From contig JAHBMJ010002586.1 of assembly GCA_018398765.1 (NCBI GenBank), positions 1 to 17,478 of the forward strand: 17,478 nt of DNA, read 5' to 3'. Below are positions 15,808 to 17,478 of the stretch, in pieces. How positions within the stretch are numbered: position 1 is the first letter of the stretch; every line of letters begins with the position of its first letter. Source of the DNA: Chromera velia. Its lineage: Eukaryota; Sar; Chromeraceae. The notes beneath the pieces were generated by a model. The model was not told the DNA's origin. It did not search any database and worked only from the letters and a program-made list of their open reading frames with translations. A program made the translations under genes and the position numbers.

Positions 15808-17478
15808 TGTGTGTGTGCGTGTTTGAGATTGCAGGTATGCGCTGGACATCTCCTGCTCGTCAGACAGGTACGCGGTGTTCAGGATGATTGCCGTGTTTGG
15901 CATCTGCGTGTGGACCGTTGGGATTCCCTCTTTCGTCTTTCTGCTGTCGTTCCTGAAGGGAAAGAGACAGGAGAGTCTGAAGAGCGAGGCGGGGGATGCG
16001 AAGGCCAAGAAGGCAGAAGCTCTGAAGAAAGGGAAGAAAAAGCAAGTGAAGACGACGAAACAGGAGGAAGCTGCTGCAGCTTTGAGGAAGGAACAGGCAC
16101 AGGGACAGACTGACAGATTCGCCTGGTCCTTTCTGTGGAACGGGTACGAAGAGAGGTCAGTCAGTCAGTCAGTCAGTCGGTCAGTCAGTCGGTCAGTCAG
16201 TCAGTGAGTCAGATGTCAGTGACTCTCTCAATGAGTGCACGAAATTTAGCGAGCAAACACGATTTCTTCCTTTCTCCCATTTCTTTGTTTTTGTTTGCTT
16301 CTTTCCTTCGTTCTTTTGCGAATTTGCTTGCACTCACCAGGTCTCACTCAGCTCTTGATCTGCCTCTCCCACCACAAACCATGCCGCTTGTTGGCAGAAA
16401 AAATGCCCCGTTTCTGCGTCCGAAGCATGGCAACATCATCTGAGATTACGGATGGCTGTGCATGTGTGGATGCGCGTGATTGTGCATGTGTCGCGTATGT
16501 ATTCATCTACGTCTATTCGTTTGCGCAGATACTGGTGGTGGGAAATGATGACCTTCGCGAGAAGGACCGGACTCTTGCTTTCTGTCGTCTTTTTTCCCGC
16601 TTCGGTACGTTTGGGTGGAAGCATTTTTCTCTGCTCTGTCTCTCTGTCTGTCGCTCTCCAGGTCGTTGCTTGGATCGGCCCGAGTCTCCAATCAGAAAAA
16701 CGAAATGCAGACTCAACAAGTCGTTTTTACTCAAAACAAATCTTTGCGTCTTTGTCTTGGTGTGCCTTCCTGTCATTCTGTGTTTTTGCTCACTTTATTT
16801 TCTTCCCTCATTGCAGACCGACTCGTCGATTCGCCTCATTTTCGTTCTGCTCACCTGTCTGCTCTTTCTCGGAGCTCAAACTTCAACCTCCCCCTTTGAC
16901 AAGAGGAACGGGGGGATTCTCAACTCCCTTGAATTTCTCTCACAATCTCACATTCTGGCCATTTTCTTCGTCTTCCAACTCGTCTACGTGTGGCCTGTGG
17001 ACAACTCGTTCATCGAGGGGGGGATGCTCGTGATCGGAATTCTGTGCATCCACTTCTATCTGCGTGCCGCGCTCGCTCTCTGGGGGGCCGCTCTTGAAAC
17101 GGCACGTCTTGCCGACCCGTCGAGAGTTCTCGCGCTCCCCTTCCCCTTCAATTGGATCCTGGTGCAGCTCTGCCAGATGGCAAACAACCGCGTGAGGGGG
17201 CAACCCCGACTCTGGCTCGACACTCAGAGCCGAAGCATCCTCCTCCTTCGCAGCATGCACGAGGCCGCCAATTCGGTTGTCGAGTTTTTGCACTCGCTCG
17301 CAATGAGGAAGGGGGGGAGACTGTCGATCCCGAAAAAACCCCGGGGGTTCGACGAAGACTTTGCGACAAAGGAGGAACAATTCCTCTCTGACTTGGGACC
17401 AGACGATGAGACGCGGGCAAAGGTCCCCCTCAAGAGAAGCCGCCGTTTGTCCGTCATGCTTCAGAAACGAATCACCGA
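259..17478 (+). CDS. Giant multi-exon gene (both ends missing): NHL / He_PIG / Cys-rich GCC2_GCC3-type / multi-pass membrane protein
   Basis: Thirty-five exons join in phase: 259-425, 810-874, 1057-1180, 1538-1692, 1826-1975, 2315-2452, 2658-2886, 3021-3233, 3725-3850, 4318-4449, 4600-4958, 5140-5311, 5606-6016, 6349-6540, 6721-6897, 7161-7400, 7624-7799, 7960-8563, 8846-9192, 9388-9460, 9531-9661, 9905-10475, 10658-10892, 11084-11375, 11568-11726, 11986-12151, 12341-12493, 12722-13579, 13886-14109, 14323-14646, 14823-15249, 15463-15566, 15835-16155, 16529-16604, 16817-17478. Every junction is GT-AG and keeps frame, giving about 2,983 codons. Seen: CxxC repeats, Asn-X-Ser/Thr sites in the first 2,300 residues, and hydrophobic helices after residue 2300. 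Known: He_PIG, NHL and GCC2_GCC3 modules are extracellular adhesion or receptor folds. Inferred: a cell-surface receptor-like or adhesin-like protein with the N-terminus outside. The substrate or ligand is unknown. The least certain junction is 9460/9531. Confidence 0.85.
426..809 (+). other. Intron 1
   Basis: GTCAGT...GTGCAG, 384 nt. It contains an AG run (about 441-457). It also holds an optional 21-nt segment at 602-622, bounded by CCGCAG and GTGATC, which would add seven codons in phase. Nothing else is recognisable. Confidence 0.7.
810..874 (+). CDS. Exon 2: charged linker
   Basis: Encodes residues 56-77 (STKIQEERAAV...), a charged, probably helical stretch between the two halves of module A. 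It begins in phase 0 after GTGCAG and ends two bases into a codon. The donor is the start of a GTCA repeat (GTCAGTCAGTCAG). Confidence 0.75.
1057..1180 (+). CDS. Exon 3: second half of module copy A
   Basis: Encodes residues 77-118. The acceptor ACACAG lacks the usual TGCAG but has a strong T-rich tract before it. It ends with the motif ITFGPMFLREAGAYK, which continues as ICYWD in exon 4. The pattern resembles the Gly-x-Tyr-x-Cys-Tyr/Trp ends of Ig-like repeats in large protist surface proteins (from memory, not searched). Donor GTCGGT, phase 0. Confidence 0.85.
1181..1537 (+). other. Intron 3
   Basis: 357 nt, GTCGGT...GTGCAG. It holds a short (GTCT)n run at about 1441-1464 and a pyrimidine-rich 3' end. 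No coding signal is seen. Confidence 0.75.
1538..1692 (+). CDS. Exon 4: end of module A and linker
   Basis: Encodes residues 119-170, starting ICYWDGD, the last strand of module A with Cys120. A linker with CPPES follows. It ends two bases into a Glu codon at donor GTCAGT. The frame is open before the acceptor only back to a GTG at 1532, which supports the acceptor position. Confidence 0.85.
1826..1975 (+). CDS. Exon 5: start of module copy B
   Basis: Encodes residues 170-220. From Phe207 (FEITLTGHALPES) it aligns with Phe28 of exon 1. It ends GG in a run TCGGGGTGGG; the donor GTGGGT at 1976 keeps the phase with the next exon. Other GT choices nearby break the frame. Confidence 0.82.
1976..2314 (+). 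other. Intron 5
   Basis: 339 nt, GTGGGT...ATGCAG. Mixed sequence with T-rich patches. I see no repeat, RNA gene or exon in it. Confidence 0.75.
2315..2452 (+). CDS. Exon 6: central strands of module B
   Basis: Encodes residues 220-266. It contains GRGCGQD (Cys232), equivalent to Cys52 in copy A, and ends in KSITFS, equivalent to VITFG. Donor GTCAGT, two bases into a codon. Confidence 0.85.
2658..2886 (+). CDS. Exon 7: end of module B and beta-rich linker
   Basis: Encodes residues 266-342. SVEEETVLRICWSP (Cys278) is the counterpart of the ICYWD end of copy A. The rest is beta-strand-like and unassigned. Acceptor TTGCAG, donor GTAGGT, ending in phase 0. Confidence 0.87.
3021..3233 (+). CDS. 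Exon 8: unassigned ectodomain segment
   Basis: Encodes residues 343-413 (GTFCPVDNRLFG...). Two Cys (CPVDN, DCGL), then a polar Arg/Pro/Tyr-rich stretch. No family is recognised. Exactly 71 codons between phase-0 junctions (ATGCAG, GTGGGT). Confidence 0.87.
3234..3724 (+). other. Intron 8, microsatellite-rich
   Basis: At 491 nt this is the longest intron of the window. About half of it (3269-3521) is a compound TG / TCTG / TC / TG repeat. The rest (3522-3724) is unremarkable and ends GTGCAG. Long open frames on both strands here are translated repeats, not genes. Confidence 0.85.
3269..3521. repeat. Compound (TG)n(TCTG)n(TC)n(TG)n tract
   Basis: TG run (about 3269-3286), mixed TTTCTCTC and TCTG units (3287-3416), TC-rich run (about 3417-3491), then about fifteen TG units (3491-3521). 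The block from 3287 to 3490 is mostly pyrimidine on the coding strand apart from the G of the TCTG/TG units. Confidence 0.95.
3725..3850 (+). CDS. Exon 9: ectodomain segment before the propeller
   Basis: Encodes residues 414-455, 42 codons, phase 0 at both ends. The segment GFYKLTSGESNFYIASNQQ could be the first strands of the following beta-propeller. The donor GTGTGC is weak, but the frame stops soon after it (TAG at 3860). Confidence 0.82.
3851..4317 (+). other. Intron 9
   Basis: 467 nt, GTGTGC...GTGCAG. It contains a (TTCC/TTTC)n run at about 3916-3947, an imperfect CA-rich patch (about 4051-4083), a degenerate stretch of GACT/GAAT-like units (about 4120-4190), and an AAGG-type purine run (about 4194-4238). 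No coding signal. Confidence 0.8.
4194..4238. repeat. (AAGG/GAGG)n purine run
   Basis: Imperfect AAGG and GAGG tetranucleotides, purine-only on the plus strand for about 45 bp apart from one T near the end. Intronic. Confidence 0.85.
4318..4449 (+). CDS. Exon 10: NHL-type propeller repeat
   Basis: Encodes residues 456-499. The stretch NITGMAISEDFVFIVGPHA has the NHL-blade pattern (Gly-hydrophobic-Ala, acidic turn, hydrophobic strand). An Asn-Ile-Thr glycosylation sequon is present. It ends in phase 0 at a donor that is the first unit of a GTCA repeat. Confidence 0.85.
4450..4473. repeat. (GTCA)6 starting at a 5' splice site
   Basis: Six perfect GTCA units begin at the first base of intron 10. 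Each of the first five units together with the next two bases reads GTCAGT, the preferred donor of this gene. Confidence 0.95.
4600..4958 (+). CDS. Exon 11: NHL-type propeller repeat
   Basis: Encodes residues 500-619. The core HVLYVADTANHRIVQL (residues 587-602) is a textbook NHL repeat strand, preceded by SYPHGIAIS. The chosen acceptor TTTTCAG has a long pyrimidine tract. A second acceptor, TGTGCAG, 60 nt downstream (exon start 4660), is also in phase and would drop 20 residues. I prefer the longer form because VVFRL completes the previous blade. Donor GTGCGT. Confidence 0.85.
5140..5311 (+). CDS. Exon 12: NHL-type propeller repeat
   Basis: Encodes residues 619-676. SFPCAIAYWAGHLVIGEFNS followed by PRIVLLDV is another NHL-like blade (residues about 629-665). 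Acceptor CCCGCAG, donor GTGAGT, ending in phase 0. At least three blades are visible in exons 10-12. Propellers normally have more, so exons 9 and 13 may hold divergent ones. Confidence 0.87.
5606..6016 (+). CDS. Exon 13: unassigned, with charged low-complexity insert
   Basis: Encodes residues 677-813. It starts SRGIFLLPVEG, which may finish the propeller. It has a low-complexity Gly/Glu/Lys insert near residues 749-770 and a Tyr-rich stretch (YPYYSYVCP). Donor GTGAGT at 6017 after GAG CAG AGG. A GTGAAG inside the exon at 5822 was considered as a donor, but the frame stays open and coding-like beyond it. Confidence 0.82.
6017..6348 (+). other. Intron 13
   Basis: 332 nt, GTGAGT...CTGCAG. Mixed sequence. 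No repeat of note, RNA gene or exon seen. Confidence 0.75.
6349..6540 (+). CDS. Exon 14: first part of He_PIG (putative Ig) domain
   Basis: Encodes residues 814-877. It ends with the He_PIG signature FTIWPPLPTGME (hydrophobic-x-Pro-x-Leu-Pro-x-Gly), which continues as LDPCTGAISGTP in exon 15. 64 codons, phase 0 on both sides. Confidence 0.88.
6721..6897 (+). CDS. Exon 15: second part of He_PIG domain, first Cys repeats
   Basis: Encodes residues 878-936. TGAISGTP followed by YNVTVSNAIGLFNNTISFS is characteristic of the He_PIG / cadherin-like fold. Three sequons (NAT, NVT, NNT) point to an extracellular location. It then enters the Cys-rich region (SCRDG, ECTYCPK). Acceptor GTGCAG, donor GTCCGT. 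Confidence 0.9.
6948..6976. repeat. (GT)n microsatellite in intron 15
   Basis: About 14 GT units within the 263-nt intron (6898-7160), read as TG on the coding strand. Confidence 0.92.
7161..7400 (+). CDS. Exon 16: Cys-rich repeat
   Basis: Encodes residues 937-1016. It starts GTYREALPEGDY, the GTY.. start of an ephrin-receptor-like (GCC2_GCC3-type) repeat whose CxxC precedes it in exon 15. It continues CTVCPEHMTTV and ends DCACVE. Donor GTCAGTCAGT, phase 0. Confidence 0.88.
7624..7799 (+). CDS. Exon 17: GCC2_GCC3-type Cys repeats
   Basis: Encodes residues 1017-1075. CKPCDPGTYKQSVGHDMC, then CPDNSTSNVLGATTC and CLCP, gives the regular C-x2-C...Gly-Thr-Tyr...C...C-x-C spacing of ephrin-receptor/TNFR-like repeats. 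Donor GTAAGT at 7800, one base before the frame would meet TAA. Confidence 0.9.
7960..8563 (+). CDS. Exon 18: large Cys-rich exon
   Basis: Encodes residues 1075-1276. It contains CSDCPIGFFCQGGY, DCRCNAGYQLN, CEPCDVTRFKRS and CLYCLPGFYLDD, all typical repeat cores, plus several Asn-linked sequons (NNS, NNT, NGT). It ends CKECE at donor GTCAAT. One of the longest exons, with 201 full codons. Confidence 0.92.
8846..9192 (+). CDS. Exon 19: Cys-rich repeats
   Basis: Encodes residues 1277-1392. AGNYCPG, CPRGLTTSTIRAS, ECTCAAGFGF and CYPCSPGFYKDFVASAPC are repeat cores. It ends two bases into a codon at GTCAGTCA. The next conserved position, normally Cys, is read as His across the junction. Confidence 0.88.
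9388..9460 (+). CDS. Exon 20: short exon before a frame change
   Basis: Encodes residues 1392-1416 (GTDNAESTLIASHRRS...), similar to the CGPNASSTVGTS segment of exon 26. The same frame stays open past 9460 to a TAA at 9587-9589, but the coding-like frame after about 9531 is a different one. A GT at 9461 is in phase with the acceptor at 9530, giving a 70-nt intron. A frameshift (real or from assembly) inside one longer exon 9388-9661 is the alternative. Confidence 0.6.
9531..9661 (+). CDS. Exon 21: linker after the frame change
   Basis: Encodes residues 1417-1460 (TATPEELLGHAIKAMDQYY...). The 3' end, VTIC plus AG, joins exon 22 to give CSCMPGNFR, a repeat C-x-C core, so the frame here is firm. 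The start is uncertain: the acceptor TTCACAG is unlike the gene's usual TGCAG. Confidence 0.7.
9775..9828. repeat. (TG)n(CG)n alternating tract in intron 21
   Basis: Thirteen TG units (9775-9800) followed by about fourteen GC/CG units (9801-9828) with one C-T interruption. Alternating purine-pyrimidine of this kind is the classic Z-DNA-forming composition. Confidence 0.93.
9905..10475 (+). CDS. Exon 22: Ser/Thr/Glu-rich linker and Cys repeat
   Basis: Encodes residues 1460-1650. It begins CMPGNFR, then a basic SRRRLSRSS, then a long hydrophilic Ser/Thr/Gly/Glu-rich stretch (likely a flexible, possibly O-glycosylated linker). It returns to Cys repeats (YGCTPCADFARD, CKERCAEL). Donor GTTGGT at 10476 keeps phase 0 with exon 23. 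The GTAGAG four bases later does not. Confidence 0.87.
10658..10892 (+). CDS. Exon 23: acidic linker
   Basis: Encodes residues 1651-1729. It has a sequon (NSS) and VPCKTF, then a long Asp/Glu/Pro-rich stretch (EDLYPPVLYNP, DSADDPENP). Ends one base into a Gly codon at donor GTCTGT. No domain recognised. Confidence 0.85.
11084..11375 (+). CDS. Exon 24: helical stretch and Cys repeat
   Basis: Encodes residues 1729-1826. A helical segment with sequons (NDT, NVS, NVT) is followed by MCYRTVCMREL and ICMPCPVNSYCAGG, a repeat core of the CPxxxYCxGG kind. Donor GTCAGTCG, two bases into a codon. Confidence 0.88.
11568..11726 (+). CDS. Exon 25: Cys repeat
   Basis: Encodes residues 1826-1879. The acceptor CTGCAG at 11567 is chosen over TTGCCAG at 11622 because only the former restores the phase left by exon 24. 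Core: SCQCEDAREF, CTQCSTGSFKNARSNDK. Donor GTAAGT just before an in-frame TAA. Confidence 0.85.
11986..12151 (+). CDS. Exon 26: Cys repeat and basic linker
   Basis: Encodes residues 1879-1934. CNSCGPNASSTVGTSSAAGC, then YCNPG, completes the repeat begun in exon 25, followed by a Lys-rich linker (KGVKELES, LSKRK). Acceptor CTCCAG, donor GTGAGT, phase 0. Confidence 0.88.
12341..12493 (+). CDS. Exon 27: Cys repeat
   Basis: Encodes residues 1935-1985. SCLTCPSGMYCPGGLVATEE is a canonical CxxCPxGxYCPGG repeat core. 51 codons, phase 0 at both ends. The following intron (12494-12721) is a multiple of three and has no in-frame stop, so retention would keep the frame. Confidence 0.88.
12722..13579 (+). 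CDS. Exon 28: largest internal exon, polybasic linker and Cys repeats
   Basis: Encodes residues 1986-2271, 286 codons. A Pro/Lys-rich linker carries a polybasic run (RKRRRHRRR at 12965-12991). Repeats follow: CELCPAGLYKDLVLNGPC, QCYCKEGYYF, CKKCMTGAYCPGG. It then has the pre-membrane element CSEGHTG, which continues into exon 29 as ILCGDCLPGYF. The donor GTCAGTCGGTCG begins a repeat. Confidence 0.9.
13580..13611. repeat. GTCA(GTCG)7 starting at a 5' splice site
   Basis: Eight tetranucleotide units beginning at the first intron base. The first reads GTCAGT and the others GTCGGT, a donor form also used at 1181. Confidence 0.95.
13580..13885 (+). other. Intron 28
   Basis: 306 nt. It opens with one GTCA and seven GTCG units (13580-13611) and ends with a short TG run and TGCAG. 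In between is ordinary sequence. An antisense open frame of 243 codons crosses it and is judged a shadow. Confidence 0.8.
13886..14109 (+). CDS. Exon 29: juxtamembrane Cys motif and first transmembrane helix
   Basis: Encodes residues 2272-2346. CGDCLPGYFRLLGGTQCQRC is the last Cys repeat. It is followed directly by a hydrophobic helix (residues about 2301-2324, LVTGAFTSFVCIL...AAVIW) and a short loop, then the start of a second helix (PLIFRIVLNFVG) cut by the intron. This marks the outside-to-membrane transition. Confidence 0.9.
14323..14646 (+). CDS. Exon 30: membrane region, helices 2-3
   Basis: Encodes residues 2346-2454. It completes helix 2, then an amphipathic region ending FLAFNFDCLL (Cys2391), and a strong helix at about 2422-2450 (QIFYAVLPFFLFLGIAVF...). 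The order and the FxxxCL motif match the membrane region of other protist GCC2_GCC3 proteins (recalled knowledge). Donor GTGAGA. Confidence 0.88.
14823..15249 (+). CDS. Exon 31: cytoplasmic loop and helix 4
   Basis: Encodes residues 2454-2596. Basic start (RRRVREQ), a Gly/Ser/Gln-rich loop, a highly basic stretch (FRRTARRRLRVQR), then a hydrophobic helix ending LLQLLDCVQL (Cys2589). The basic residues favour a cytoplasmic loop. Acceptor CTTCAG, donor GTAAGC, phase 0 at the end. Confidence 0.87.
15338..15376. repeat. Short direct duplication in intron 31
   Basis: The 16-base word ATACATAACGTTGTCT occurs at 15338-15353 and again at 15361-15376, separated by 7 bases. It is a small tandem duplication inside an intron. 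Confidence 0.9.
15463..15566 (+). CDS. Exon 32: extracellular or loop segment
   Basis: Encodes residues 2597-2631, Thr-rich (TLTGNDDAATTSALTSG...) and ending YELRMR. It precedes the conserved YxLDISC segment in exon 33. Supported by phase on both sides (CTGCAG, GTGAGT). Short and without domain identity of its own. Confidence 0.8.
15567..15602. repeat. (GTGA)9 starting at a 5' splice site
   Basis: Nine perfect GTGA units begin at the first base of intron 32, each giving the donor hexamer GTGAGT. Confidence 0.95.
15776..15822. repeat. (TG)n microsatellite in intron 32
   Basis: About 23 TG units with single A and C interruptions, just upstream of the exon 33 acceptor at 15834. Confidence 0.92.
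15835..16155 (+). CDS. Exon 33: transmembrane helix 5 and charged loop
   Basis: Encodes residues 2631-2738. YALDISCSSDRYAVFRMIAV leads into a helix containing WTVGIPSFVFLLSFL. The Cys, then Tyr, then V/I-G-I-P order is a hallmark I recall of multi-pass TRP-like protist proteins. A long Lys/Glu/Ala-rich loop follows (likely cytoplasmic coiled helix). The donor is the first unit of a GTCA repeat. Confidence 0.88.
16156..16211. repeat. (GTCA/GTCG)14 starting at a 5' splice site
   Basis: Fourteen tetranucleotide units from the first intron base: mostly GTCA, with two GTCG and one GTGA variant. The longest donor-anchored repeat in the window. Confidence 0.95.
16156..16528 (+). other. Intron 33
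   Basis: 373 nt. The first 56 bases are a GTCA-type repeat. The rest is T-rich sequence ending GCGCAG. No exon or RNA gene seen. Confidence 0.8.
16529..16604 (+). CDS. Exon 34: short exon with part of helix 6
   Basis: Encodes residues 2738-2763: YWWWEMMTFARRTGLLLSVV followed by FFPAS. The aromatic-Trp-Glu-x-x-x-x-x-Arg-Arg pattern before a helix is typical of this membrane region. Acceptor GCGCAG, donor GTACGT, phase 0 with exon 35. Confidence 0.85.
16817..17478 (+). CDS. Exon 35 (3' incomplete): last membrane helices and cytoplasmic tail
   Basis: Encodes residues 2764 to at least 2983, open to the window edge. Helices at about 2768-2783, 2807-2824 and 2832-2855. The segment SPFDKRNGGILNSLEF between the first two has the Pro-aromatic...Asn...Leu-Glu order I recall in this family. 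After about 2860 the sequence is hydrophilic and basic (RSRRLSVMLQKR near the end), a probable cytoplasmic tail. No stop codon is reached. Confidence 0.9.

Noticed and set aside
16662-16816. Extra exon in intron 34 beginning VVAWIGPSLQ after a CTCCAG
   Set aside because: No donor restores phase 0 with exon 35, and the direct 34-35 join gives a better continuous membrane region.

Overview
The window is eukaryotic nuclear DNA and, as far as I can read it, lies wholly inside one very large plus-strand gene. Thirty-five coding exons can be chained by GT-AG junctions with unbroken reading phase from 259 to the last base (17478), about 8.95 kb of coding sequence or roughly 2,980 codons. Neither a start nor a stop codon is included, so the gene runs off both ends. 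Introns are mostly 130-490 nt. Acceptors are very uniform (TGCAG before 26 of 35 exons), and donors are often GTCAGT (11 of 34). The base composition is moderate, introns are numerous with GT-AG ends, microsatellites are abundant, and the family is a giant Cys-rich multi-pass surface protein. This suits a free-living alveolate of the chromerid type (for example Chromera-like). That assignment is inference from style, not proof.

Layout of the encoded protein, numbering from the first full codon at 261. Residues 1-300 hold two tandem copies of an Ig-like or beta-sandwich-like module with matched Cys, Phe and ICYW/ICW positions. Residues 343-455 are unassigned. Residues about 456-676 carry NHL-type beta-propeller repeats. 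Residues 677-813 are unassigned, with a charged low-complexity insert. Residues about 814-917 form a putative-Ig (He_PIG, cadherin-like) domain. Residues about 918-2300 are a long Cys-rich stalk of ephrin-receptor/TNFR-like (GCC2_GCC3-type) CxxC repeats with Ser/Thr-rich and polybasic linkers. Residues about 2300-2860 are a seven- or eight-helix membrane region resembling the C-terminal TRP-like multi-pass domain of other protist GCC2_GCC3 proteins. A basic cytoplasmic tail then continues past the window. This predicts a large adhesive or sensing ectodomain tethered to a multi-pass membrane core.

Non-coding content is intronic: (CA/TG)n, (GTCA)n, (GTGA)n, (GTCT)n and (TC)n microsatellites, a (TG)n(CG)n block with Z-DNA potential, and a polypyrimidine block of about 230 bp. 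Several tetranucleotide repeats begin exactly at the 5' splice site. I see no tRNA, rRNA, transposon open reading frame, CRISPR array or credible minus-strand gene.
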